From positions 1 to 39,176 of the forward strand of contig JABGSN010000035.1 in the NCBI GenBank assembly GCA_018647765.1: a stretch of DNA of 39,176 nucleotides, in the 5' to 3' direction. Within the stretch, counting starts at the first letter, position 1. Each line of letters opens with the position of its first letter. The position numbers were made by a program, and so were the translations under genes. Below the pieces are notes generated by a model, which was not told the DNA's origin, ran no database searches, and saw only the letters and a program-made list of their open reading frames with translations. This stretch comes from Oceanospirillaceae bacterium (GTDB taxonomy: Bacteria; Pseudomonadota; Gammaproteobacteria; Pseudomonadales; Balneatricaceae). Shown here one piece after another: positions 16,060-23,569 of the stretch.

Positions 16060-17442
16060 ATGCACTCCGCATCCTTTCTTAGCATTAGCTGCATTAATCA
16101 ACGAGTGTCTACACAGACCACCGATGCAGTCTCGTTACTCAAGCACGCAGCGACAAATCTAACTCACTTTGAACCTCGATTGCAGGCCTTTAGAAAAGTC
16201 GGCCCATGCCCTTCAGCCGCCCCTGAAGGTTTATTAGCGGGCGTGAGCATTTCTGTAAAAGACCTATATGCGGTCACTGGGTTTGATACTTATGCGGGTT
16301 CGCCCCTTGCATTAACCGAATTTAATAGCTCTGGCACGTTGGTTAAGCGGCTCACCGACGCCGGAGCCCACGTATGTGGCAAAACCCATACGGTAGAATT
16401 TGCCTTTGGTGGGCTGGGCACCAACCCCCATTGGCCAGTGCCGGTTAACCCTTTTGATAAAAACCAGCACCGCGTGCCTGGAGGCTCAAGCTCGGGTGCG
16501 CCAGTGTCCTTGTGGATGGGTGCTTGCCAACTGGCACTAGGCTCAGACACGTCTGGATCAGTGCGAGTGCCCGCCGCTTTTTGTGGCACGTTTGGCCTTA
16601 AAACCAGTGCCGGCCGATGGGAAAAAGATGGAATTGTGCCGCTGTCGCCCAGCATAGACACCGCTGGCCTGCTGGCGTTAAGCGCCGCAGACGCGAGCTG
16701 GGGATTTGCCGTGCTCGACCCTGCCACCTCGGCCAACCCCGAGGCATTTATTGAACGATGCAAACCCAATTCAAGGCCTATGGAGGGCGTACGTATTGGT
16801 GTGATAGACGGGTTATTTCAAGGCTGCGAAGGTGGCATTGATACACGAGTCATGGACTCGTTAAAACAGCTCCAAGCCGCTGGTGCCACCTTAGTTCACC
16901 TAGACTGGCCTCACATTGAGGAAACTTATCAACTGTTCCTAGAGGGTGGTTTGTCGGCTTTGGAGTTTCCGGCTTTTATCAAAACAGAACACAGAAAACC
17001 TTGGTTTGATCAATTAGCAGCCAGCACCAAAATGCGTTTTGCACACCTTACACAGGCAGACCTAGCCAATGCGTCGAGCCAAATTGCAGAAAAAAATGCT
17101 TTAATACAAACCTTTAACCAAGCGGCAGAAACATTACTAAAAACTGTCGACTTTGCAGTCTGCCCTACCTGCCCTGTTAGTGCCCCTACACTGGCTTATG
17201 TAGAAGCCAATTTAGAGCAATATAAAGAACGTAACTTCAAAGCCTTGCGCAATACCCAAGTGGCCAACTTACAATACCTCTGCGCTGCCACATTACCTTG
17301 TGGGTTGGATGATTTTGATATGCCTATCGGTTTACAAATAATGATGGGGCATGGTCAGGATGAGCAACTTATGGCTTGGAGTTGCGCCGTAGAATCCATT
17401 ATTGGTGATGCCTTGTTTCACTATGCAGAGCAGCTAAACTAG
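16060..17442 (+). CDS. Amidase signature family enzyme (GatA-like amidohydrolase)
   Basis: The 460-residue protein carries the amidase signature Ser-cisSer-Lys triad. Lys is in the block VSISVKDLYAVTG (about residue 67), the cis-Ser in VPGGSSSGAPVSL (about 147), and the nucleophile in LGSDTSGSVRVPA (about 171), followed by FCGTFGLKTSAGR. These enzymes hydrolyse small amides, with ammonia or an amine as product. No GatB or GatC lies nearby and the protein is shorter than GatA, so a catabolic amidase is more likely than tRNA amidotransferase. It sits between EamA transporter genes in one operon, and the next ATG directly abuts its TAG. A linked import-hydrolyse or hydrolyse-export function is plausible but the substrate is unknown. 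Confidence 0.85.
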   Translation: MHSASFLSISCINQRVSTQTTDAVSLLKHAATNLTHFEPRLQAFRKVGPCPSAAPEGLLAGVSISVKDLYAVTGFDTYAGSPLALTEFNSSGTLVKRLTDAGAHVCGKTHTVEFAFGGLGTNPHWPVPVNPFDKNQHRVPGGSSSGAPVSLWMGACQLALGSDTSGSVRVPAAFCGTFGLKTSAGRWEKDGIVPLSPSIDTAGLLALSAADASWGFAVLDPATSANPEAFIERCKPNSRPMEGVRIGVIDGLFQGCEGGIDTRVMDSLKQLQAAGATLVHLDWPHIEETYQLFLEGGLSALEFPAFIKTEHRKPWFDQLAASTKMRFAHLTQADLANASSQIAEKNALIQTFNQAAETLLKTVDFAVCPTCPVSAPTLAYVEANLEQYKERNFKALRNTQVANLQYLCAATLPCGLDDFDMPIGLQIMMGHGQDEQLMAWSCAVESIIGDALFHYAEQLN

Positions 17443-18357
17443 ATGAAAACACCCGGTCTTCATGCCTATAGCTTACTCGCCTTACAAGGTGCCGTGTGGG
17501 GTTCGTCTTTTCAGGCGATAAAGTATGCTTTAGAAGGGTTTGGGCCCATGAGTGTGGCTGCGGGGCGCATTTTTATTGCGGCCGTAGTGTTGTTAACCTA
17601 TGCCCTAATGCAGGGCGACCGCTTGCCGCGTTCGGTCGCCACTTGGTTGAGTTTAATTGCCATTGGATTTTTTAACTGCGCCTTGCCCTTCTTTTTAATT
17701 CCTTGGGGCGAACAATCCTTAGACTCCGGCCGTGCAGCTATTTTTATGGCAACTGGGCCTTTGATTGCTATATTACTAGTGCATTTTATCAGCCAAGACG
17801 AGAAAATTACGCGCTACAAAACGGCCGGTTTTAGCCTGGGTTTTATAGGGGTGTTGTGTGTTATTGGTGTGGATACGTTTGCTTCTGGTGTGGGCGATTT
17901 GTTACCCCAACTTGCCATTATTGTTGCCGCGGCGTCCTACGTGATCTCGGGTGCCATGGTAAAACGGCTCAAGGGTTTAAGCAGTGCGATGTTGTCTGCA
18001 GGTGTATTAATCGGGGGCTGCCTGATTACGGTCCCTGCTAGTCTGTGGCTAGCCCCCCCCCTGGCTTCGATTACTAATCAAAGTCCCAACCTGCCTGATT
18101 CGGCCCTTATTGCGCTGGTGTATTTGGGTTTAGTGCCTACGGCTGCTGCATTTTTTGTACGCTTTTACCTCATCAAACAATATGGCTACACCTTTGTATC
18201 TCAGGTGGGTTACCTGGTGCCGGTATTTAGCGTGTTATTTGGTGTGCTGTTATTGGGTGAGGTGCTCACCCTTGCCATGGTTATTGGTTTAGTGCTTATC
18301 CTTGGGGGTATTATGTTAAGCCGCCAAGTGAGTAAACGTCATCACCGGTTCCCCTAA
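17443..18357 (+). CDS. EamA/DMT family transporter (third of three)
   Basis: The 304-residue protein has two EamA repeats with typical features: GAVWGSSFQAIKYALEGFGP at the N-terminus, AGFSLGFIGVLCVIGVD at the end of the first repeat, and GEVLTLAMVIGLVLILGGIML at the end of the second. It begins on the base after the amidase stop, so it belongs to the same transcript. Its last 42 bases overlap the end of the convergent enolase-superfamily gene, an unusually deep tail-to-tail overlap. It is not a near-identical copy of the two upstream EamA proteins, so the three were probably assembled rather than produced by a recent duplication. Confidence 0.88.
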   Translation: MKTPGLHAYSLLALQGAVWGSSFQAIKYALEGFGPMSVAAGRIFIAAVVLLTYALMQGDRLPRSVATWLSLIAIGFFNCALPFFLIPWGEQSLDSGRAAIFMATGPLIAILLVHFISQDEKITRYKTAGFSLGFIGVLCVIGVDTFASGVGDLLPQLAIIVAAASYVISGAMVKRLKGLSSAMLSAGVLIGGCLITVPASLWLAPPLASITNQSPNLPDSALIALVYLGLVPTAAAFFVRFYLIKQYGYTFVSQVGYLVPVFSVLFGVLLLGEVLTLAMVIGLVLILGGIMLSRQVSKRHHRFP

Positions 18358-19446
18358 TACCTGCATGTTTGGCTCTATGCCTAAGCCCGGCGATTGAGGT
18401 GCAGTTACCCAACCTTCACGCCGTTCAAATGCGCCCTTTTGAGCGGCCGACGCGGTGCTAACGCTCACCATATCTCGGGTATCAAGAATACAGCGCAATA
18501 GGTGCGGCGGAATAGTTTGACCCATGTGAGCGATGGCTGCAAAGGCAATATCAGAACCTACAGTGTCTTGTACACTGAGACTATAACCGGCACTGATACA
18601 CATGTCCCGTTGACGGCGACAAGGAGTTAAGCCGCCGTTTTTAGATATTTTTAAACCCACACCTTCTGCTGCGTCATCACTTATTAGCTGCGTCACTGCG
18701 GCATCACTGTTGGCCAGCTCATCCCAGATCATGGGCATATCTGTGCGTTTACGTAACGACATATGTTCGCGCCATGTGGCACATGGGGCTTCAAGCACTA
18801 TGTCTGCATGGCGCGGCAATAAACGCAAAAACCGCAGTCCCGTTTCTACCGTCAGGCCACCATTAGCATCAACAATAAAGTATTCCCCAGGTTGACGATC
18901 AGCCAAACACGCCGTCACCCGGTCTGCGTCTAACTGCGGGTCTTCGCCGATCTTAATCGAATGGCCTCGATAGCCCTGTAATCGATGCGCTTGCACCCGT
19001 TCGCGCATGGCTTCTGGGCTACCTGCATAAATCGATGATATCACCCCCATAGGTTCTGAGGTACGCCCGCCCAACAAATCACACACGGCCATAGACACAG
19101 CTTTGCCAAACAAGTCCCAGCAGGCTACATCTAAGGCCGCCTTGGCATGGCTGTGCCCCACTAAAGCGGCATCCATGGCATCGTAAACCCGATCTACACG
19201 ACGAGGGTCTAAGCCTAAAATAGCCGGTGCTATTTCTTTAACTCCCGCTCTTACTCCCAACGCGTGGGCGGCAATGTAGGTGGCGCCAAAGGGTGTGCTT
19301 TCACCAAATCCAGTAACGCCAGTATCACTAGTGAGGCGCACAATGGTGGCATCAAAGCTAGCATACTCTCGCCCACCAGATAAGCGATAGGTACCACCGG
19401 CATAGGGTAGGTCTACTTGATAGACGTCTATTTGGCTAATGTTCAT
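18316..19446 (-). CDS. Enolase superfamily (mandelate racemase group) dehydratase/epimerase, hydroxyproline-type
   Basis: The 376-residue protein has the mandelate racemase capping and barrel domains. VGHSHAKAALDVACWDLFGK marks the start of the barrel. The first base appears as SIKIGED (a single Lys in place of a full KxK), metal ligands are in VDANGG, LEAPC and WDELAN, and the second Lys is in LKISKNGG. The C-terminus reads GLGIEPNMQVLGEPV, as in cis-3-hydroxy-L-proline dehydratases; relatives include hydroxyproline-betaine 2-epimerase. A role on hydroxyproline or a proline betaine is therefore likely but not proven. AAGGAT precedes the ATG by six bases. It follows the MDR oxidoreductase gene by 10 bases on the same strand and overlaps the third EamA gene at its 3' end. 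Confidence 0.83.
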   Translation of the reverse strand: MNISQIDVYQVDLPYAGGTYRLSGGREYASFDATIVRLTSDTGVTGFGESTPFGATYIAAHALGVRAGVKEIAPAILGLDPRRVDRVYDAMDAALVGHSHAKAALDVACWDLFGKAVSMAVCDLLGGRTSEPMGVISSIYAGSPEAMRERVQAHRLQGYRGHSIKIGEDPQLDADRVTACLADRQPGEYFIVDANGGLTVETGLRFLRLLPRHADIVLEAPCATWREHMSLRKRTDMPMIWDELANSDAAVTQLISDDAAEGVGLKISKNGGLTPCRRQRDMCISAGYSLSVQDTVGSDIAFAAIAHMGQTIPPHLLRCILDTRDMVSVSTASAAQKGAFERREGWVTAPQSPGLGIEPNMQVLGEPVMTFTHLAA

Positions 19447-19456
19447 GGTGTTATCC

Positions 19457-20572
19457 TTATGGGTGCTCGGGGATCAGCACTAATTTGCCGGTAAATGCCT
19501 TAGCTAAAAAGTCGGTTTGGGCGGTATGTATGTGTTTAAGTGGGTAAGTACGCGCCACCACCGGCCTAATTTCATCGCCTTCGATGTAGCTCATCAAATT
19601 GTCAAACACTTGGGCCTCTTGGTACGTGCAACCAAAAAAACTCAGGTCTTTTAGGTACAGAGTACGAATATCTAGCTCCACCATAGGCCCAGCAATGGCT
19701 CCCGAGGTAGTATAACGCCCACCTCGGCGTAACAGGTCGAGTAATTGTGGCCAAGCCGGCCCTGCCACCAAATCCACCACCAAATCCACTTGATTGTCGC
19801 CGATGGCGGCGACTAGATCATCCCCTCTTACCACCAACTGATCGGCACCCAAGGCTTTAACATCGGCGTGTTTGGTAACGCCGGCAACAGCAATCACGTG
19901 AGCGCCACGGCGTTTGGCCAACTGCACTGCCGCAGAACCTACGCCACCAGACGCACCCGTAATTAACACGCGTTCACCGGACTTTAAATTGGCTCGGTGG
20001 AGCATGTTTTCGGCAGTAGAATAAGCACAGGGAATAGACGCCAACTCGGCATCACTCCATGACGTGTTGACCACATAAGCCTCGTCACTCAAAGCACAGG
20101 TATATTGAGCAAAACCTCCATCATATTCAGACCCAAAGGTAATGCAGCTAAAGGGTTTGCTGGGATCTTGCTGCATGGTACGCACCAATACCCGCTCACC
20201 TATACGCTCACTGTTAACGCCTGCACCCACGGCAATCACTTCGCCACAGACGTCGGCACCTTGAATGCGCGGCAACTGCAAGGCACTGCCAGACCAGGTG
20301 GCAGTCGCTGCATCCAGTTCATCGTAACCCGTGTCTGCGCCACTATTAGTGTCGCCGGTGACTTGTTTTGAATACCAGCCGATACGGGTATTGATATCAG
20401 TATTATTCACCCCCGCCGCCAATACCTTAAGCAATACTTCGCCTGCTTTAGGTTGAGGGGTGGCAATGTCTTTTTTATACACCAGCTGATCTAAGCCACC
20501 GTGGCCGACAAGGAGAACGCCAGACATGGTGCTAGGAACAGGCCGATTTTTTGACAGGTCAACTGTGTCCAT
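19457..20572 (-). CDS. Zinc-independent-looking MDR oxidoreductase (quinone oxidoreductase/alcohol dehydrogenase family)
   Basis: The protein of about 371 residues belongs to the medium-chain dehydrogenase/reductase superfamily. The N-terminal GroES-like domain contains AGVNNTDINTRIGWYS and IQGADVCGEVIAVGAGV, and the Rossmann domain contains RVLITGASGGVGSAAVQLAKRRGAHVIAVAG, the AxGGVGxxAxQxAK pattern of NAD(P)-dependent quinone-reductase-like members. The four-Cys structural zinc loop is absent. Start choice is uncertain: I use the ATG at 20572; ATG at 20527 (MSGVLLVGH) is possible and neither has a convincing Shine-Dalgarno. It leads a two-gene unit with the enolase-superfamily enzyme and is divergent from an MFS gene. 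An oxidation or enoyl-reduction step in the same degradation route is inference. Confidence 0.83.
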   Translation of the reverse strand: MDTVDLSKNRPVPSTMSGVLLVGHGGLDQLVYKKDIATPQPKAGEVLLKVLAAGVNNTDINTRIGWYSKQVTGDTNSGADTGYDELDAATATWSGSALQLPRIQGADVCGEVIAVGAGVNSERIGERVLVRTMQQDPSKPFSCITFGSEYDGGFAQYTCALSDEAYVVNTSWSDAELASIPCAYSTAENMLHRANLKSGERVLITGASGGVGSAAVQLAKRRGAHVIAVAGVTKHADVKALGADQLVVRGDDLVAAIGDNQVDLVVDLVAGPAWPQLLDLLRRGGRYTTSGAIAGPMVELDIRTLYLKDLSFFGCTYQEAQVFDNLMSYIEGDEIRPVVARTYPLKHIHTAQTDFLAKAFTGKLVLIPEHP

Positions 20573-20654
20573 TATATATTTTCGTATTGGTGGCGAGTGC
20601 CACGAATTTAGCAGTTCATTGAGCACCAAACAAGCAACATTATTGAGTTTCAAT

Positions 20655-20705
20655 CATGACTTAATGTCATGGTTTTTATATTGTTTAGATATAACTAATG
20701 TTATA
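20655..20705. promoter_or_regulatory. Two palindromes in the divergent MDR/MFS promoter region
   Basis: A perfect dyad CATGAC-TTAAT-GTCATG lies at 20655-20671, and another, TATAAC-TAAT-GTTATA, at 20690-20705. They fall between the divergent start codons of the oxidoreductase and MFS genes. Either may be an operator. The second lies 26 bases before the MFS ATG, so it overlaps where a promoter would be expected. No regulator gene is adjacent. Confidence 0.4.
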
Positions 20706-20731
20706 GTGGTCAGGACATCACAAAATCGAGC

Positions 20732-21967
20732 ATGATAAACGTGACTAGCAAACAAAAAACCTTTGGGCTCGCAAACAACAGACATCAAGTAGCCCATTGG
20801 TTAATGCAAGTGTTTTTTGTGGGCCTAATGATCGGCACAACGCGAGTGGTGATCACGCCGTTTGCAGAGCAAGAATTTGGCCTAGCTAAAGATTCCTTAT
20901 TGCTACTAAGCACCTTTGTGATTTCTTTTGGCGTAGTTAAAGGCAGCATAAATTTTGTGGCCGGACACTGGGCCGAACGTCTGGGCCGTAAACCCGTACA
21001 TATCCTAGGCTGGCTGATTGCGTTACCTATCCCATTATTGTTTTATTTTGCTCAATCTTGGTCTTGGGTAGTAGCGGCCACCCTATTGCTTGGCATTAAC
21101 CAAGGCCTCACTTGGTCCATGACCCAAACCTCCAAACTTGATATTACGGCTTCGCACGAACGCGGCTTGACCATTGGTCTCAACGAATTTGCGGGCTATA
21201 CCGGTGTCGCCTTAGGCGGATTGGTAAGTGCTTACGTCAGCCAATGGTTGGGGCTTAAAACAGGCTTACTCATATTTGGATTGGCAATTATAAGCGCTGC
21301 ATTGATATTAACCTGGCTGAGCATCCTAGAAACAAAACCTTGGACAGAGCAGCAAGCCCAAACCACATCACAACAAACCGTTAGCGAGCCAACTTCATCG
21401 TGGCATGTGTTCAAACGTATGAGTTGGCATGATTCGCGCTTATTGGCGATCACTCAAGCGGGCTGCGTAGAAAAATTTGTGGATGCCTTGGTATGGGTGG
21501 TGTACCCCGTCTATCTGTACCAAAAAACCGGCGACCTTACGTTAACGGGTTGGATCATTTCTATTTACGGTTTAGTGTGGGGCGTGAGTCAATTGATCAC
21601 AGGGCACTGGTCGGACCGGTTTGGCCGCCAGCGCCTTAACGTATCCGGCATGGCCATGACCACCCTTGGGGTAATAATGATGCCGCTCATGCAGTCTGGT
21701 TTGGGTTGGTCTGTGAGCGCCGCCATTACCGGTTTTGGTATGGCTTTACTCTACCCTAACCTGTCTGCTGCCATCGTCGATTTATCACAACCTGCGTGGC
21801 GAGCAACGGCCATTGGCATTTATCGTTTTTGGCGTGACATAGGCTATGCCATTGGCGCCTTTGTGCTAGGCCTTTCTGCGTTCTTGTTTCAAGACCTAAC
21901 CGCAGCCTTCTGGGCCGTAGGAATGAGCATGGCAATCTCCACAGTTTGGTTAGCTGTTCGAGGCTGA
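20732..21967 (+). CDS. Major facilitator superfamily transporter
   Basis: The 411-residue protein has about twelve hydrophobic helices with a central cytoplasmic loop (about residues 205-235, polar and Gln/Thr-rich). The A-like loop between helices 2 and 3 reads GHWAERLGRKPVHILG, and its repeat in the second half reads GHWSDRFGRQRLNVSG, the classic MFS G-x-x-(S/A)-(D/E)-R-x-G-R pattern. The substrate is not evident. The gene is divergent from the MDR oxidoreductase/enolase-superfamily pair with palindromes between, so uptake of the compound degraded by that pair is a reasonable inference. No good Shine-Dalgarno is seen before the ATG. It ends 5 bases before the convergent GNAT toxin gene. Confidence 0.85.
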   Translation: MINVTSKQKTFGLANNRHQVAHWLMQVFFVGLMIGTTRVVITPFAEQEFGLAKDSLLLLSTFVISFGVVKGSINFVAGHWAERLGRKPVHILGWLIALPIPLLFYFAQSWSWVVAATLLLGINQGLTWSMTQTSKLDITASHERGLTIGLNEFAGYTGVALGGLVSAYVSQWLGLKTGLLIFGLAIISAALILTWLSILETKPWTEQQAQTTSQQTVSEPTSSWHVFKRMSWHDSRLLAITQAGCVEKFVDALVWVVYPVYLYQKTGDLTLTGWIISIYGLVWGVSQLITGHWSDRFGRQRLNVSGMAMTTLGVIMMPLMQSGLGWSVSAAITGFGMALLYPNLSAAIVDLSQPAWRATAIGIYRFWRDIGYAIGAFVLGLSAFLFQDLTAAFWAVGMSMAISTVWLAVRG

Positions 21968-21972
21968 CACCC

Positions 21973-22491
21973 CTAAACCCTGCCCAAGGCAGTTTCAATT
22001 TCACCAATAGTGAGCATCAAGGTGTGAGAATCCATTGGCGATTCATAAAACCCATGTTTGACGTAGAAGCGGCTTGCTGTGTGGTCCAACGCATGGGTGA
22101 CTACAGCCCTCACACCAATTTGCTCGGCAGCCGAAACACAACGCATCAGAGCATCTTTAACCAAACCCGCACCTAAATGGGCTCCAGTAAATGGTTTAGC
22201 CACTGCCAATCGAGCTAAGATAATCACTGGTATAGGGTCGGGCATATTTCTTCTAACCTTGCCCAATACTTCGTGCCTCGCCACTGCGCCCGTAGCTAAA
22301 GCGTAATAACCCGCCACCTCATGATCCACTGTACAAGCTACATACGTGCGAGCAGAACCACCAACCATTTGTGCTTTAAGGGCCTTTTTAGCCAACCACA
22401 CATTAAGACTGGGCTGGCCACAGTCGAAATTACTTACATCGTGTGCAGTGGTTAACAACGTAGGTGCACTTAGCGTTGCCATGACCTTCAA
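21973..22491 (-). CDS. GNAT family acetyltransferase, type II toxin (TacT/AtaT-like)
   Basis: The 172-residue protein is a GNAT acetyltransferase of the group paired with DUF1778 antitoxins. It starts with an FDCGQPSLNVWLAKKAL block, and the acetyl-CoA site is at VIILARLAVAKPFTGAHLGAGL (R-x-x-G-x-G/A-like loop), followed by ASRFYVKHGFYESP with the Tyr used as general acid in this family. These toxins acetylate the amino group of charged tRNAs and stop translation. The start overlaps the antitoxin stop in an ATGA arrangement, the usual antitoxin-first order. The residues needed for activity appear present, so the module may be functional. Confidence 0.88.
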   Translation of the reverse strand: MKVMATLSAPTLLTTAHDVSNFDCGQPSLNVWLAKKALKAQMVGGSARTYVACTVDHEVAGYYALATGAVARHEVLGKVRRNMPDPIPVIILARLAVAKPFTGAHLGAGLVKDALMRCVSAAEQIGVRAVVTHALDHTASRFYVKHGFYESPMDSHTLMLTIGEIETALGRV

Positions 22492-22754
22492 GACTCCCAG
22501 GGAACACTCATCGCCATCAATTTTTGTAGCCGAGGGTTGTGTGCTGGAGGCGCATCGAGTGAGGCAACAAACTTGTCATAATCCAGCTCATCCAAGCTGA
22601 TGAGCTGTTGCTGTATAATTACTTCACGCGCTTTTTGGATGGCCGCATCCAGCATAAATTCAGTTCGGTTGCGGTGCATTATTTGAGCAGCTCTATCGAT
22701 TAATCCACGTACTTCTGGCGCGGCTTTCATATTAATTGGAACCGATGACGTCAT
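22488..22754 (-). CDS. DUF1778 ribbon-helix-helix antitoxin (TacA/AtaR-like)
   Basis: The 88-residue protein has an N-terminal ribbon-helix-helix region, SVPINMKAAPEVRGLIDRAA followed by RNRTEFMLDAAIQKA (about residues 4-45), typical of DUF1778. A flexible C-terminal tail contains FVASLDAPPAHNPRLQKL, the part that wraps around the GNAT toxin. It binds its own promoter to repress the pair. AGGTAGG lies upstream of the ATG. The four-base overlap with the toxin gene and the dyad-rich AT region upstream support an autoregulated operon. Confidence 0.88.
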   Translation of the reverse strand: MTSSVPINMKAAPEVRGLIDRAAQIMHRNRTEFMLDAAIQKAREVIIQQQLISLDELDYDKFVASLDAPPAHNPRLQKLMAMSVPWES

Positions 22755-22771
22755 AATTACCTACCTTCATA

Positions 22772-22813
22772 TGTATCTGATTAATACATAATATCGTATA
22801 TACAGAAGATACA
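22772..22813. promoter_or_regulatory. Likely TA-module operator: multiple TGTAT/ATACA half-sites
   Basis: Upstream of the antitoxin ATG, TGTATCT (22772-22778) and AGATACA (22807-22813) form a long inverted repeat. Further half-sites ATACA occur at 22784-22788 and 22800-22804, giving four TGTAT/ATACA elements in 42 bases. Clusters of short half-sites are usual for ribbon-helix-helix autoregulators. The segment is AT-rich and would also contain the promoter. Confidence 0.5.
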
Positions 22814-22832
22814 CTATTCAAGGAAATTTTTA

Positions 22833-22906
22833 CTTGGCTTAGCGGAGTCACCGCACGCCATCTTAGGAAGCGAGGTCTCGACCCACTAGTAGTGCTTTTA
22901 GCCAAG
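22833..22906. repeat. Inverted repeat upstream of the DddQ-like gene
   Basis: Arms CTTGGCT (22833-22839) and AGCCAAG (22900-22906) flank 60 bases that include a small hairpin GCGG-agtca-CCGC. It lies 21 bases before the start codon of the DddQ-like gene and could fold in its leader. The same segment stays open in one forward frame for about 44 codons (22781-22912) but has no start codon, so I do not call a gene. Confidence 0.35.
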
Positions 22907-22927
22907 GATTAGCGTATAACCCAACTT

Positions 22928-23569
22928 ATGACCGAACCCAATCACATAAGCACTGCCCTTCACCAACTACGTAAACAGCTCGTACTAGCATTACGTGCAT
23001 CGCCGTTTGTAATGGACAACAACAATGACACGGCGGCAAAAGTAATTAATCGGCTTGTAGATCAAGGCCAAGTCAACTTAGATGCAGGTGCTAGTAATAC
23101 TCTCGCCAATTTAATGCCACAGATTACTCAAGCCGCCACTGCTCTGCCGGAACGTTTATATAGTTTGGTGAATTGCGTGGCCGATTTGGAAGCTCATTTA
23201 CCTTGGTATCAGCGGCCCATTGCAAATAACCCAGAGTTTATGGTGAGCCACAGCAATGCTCAAATTATTGGCCCAGAAGGGTTAGAAGTACGGCATGACC
23301 TCATTGTTGGCGTCACCCTTATGCGGCCCAATGTAGCCTACCCAGACCACCAGCACGAACCCGAAGAGCTCTACTTAGTACTAAGTGAAGGTTTATGGCG
23401 CCAAGCAAACGGCCCTTGGCATACGCCAGGCATAGGCAACTTGGTTTATAACCCCACCGATGTATTCCACGGCATGAAGTCTGTGGATGCGCCTTTGTTA
23501 GCCCTTTGGTGTTTACCATTGGATAAACCGTTTACGTCGTTTAGCGCGCCTTTGCCATCAGCATCTTAG
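22928..23569 (+). CDS. DddQ-like cupin, probable dimethylsulfoniopropionate lyase (cupin-DLL family)
   Basis: The 213-residue protein matches the DMSP-lyase cupin family that releases dimethyl sulfide and acrylate from DMSP. The N-terminal half is helical. The cupin barrel holds VGVTLMRPNVAYPDHQHEPE, the metal motif HQHEPEELY with His141, His143, Glu147 and Tyr149, and His181 in NPTDVFHGMKS. The spacing His-x3-Glu-x-Tyr-x31-His equals that of the zinc ligands and catalytic Tyr I recall for Ruegeria DddQ (His125, Glu129, Tyr131, His163). Length is close to DddQ (about 200). The stop overlaps the stop of the convergent amidotransferase gene by four bases. No Shine-Dalgarno is clear at the ATG. 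The wider cupin-DLL family includes members without proven DMSP lyase activity, so the substrate remains an inference. Confidence 0.8.
   Translation: MTEPNHISTALHQLRKQLVLALRASPFVMDNNNDTAAKVINRLVDQGQVNLDAGASNTLANLMPQITQAATALPERLYSLVNCVADLEAHLPWYQRPIANNPEFMVSHSNAQIIGPEGLEVRHDLIVGVTLMRPNVAYPDHQHEPEELYLVLSEGLWRQANGPWHTPGIGNLVYNPTDVFHGMKSVDAPLLALWCLPLDKPFTSFSAPLPSAS

Noticed and set aside
23566-23569. Possible frameshift at the DddQ-like/GATase junction
   Set aside because: The four-base overlap is between two stop codons of convergent genes whose C-termini both look complete.
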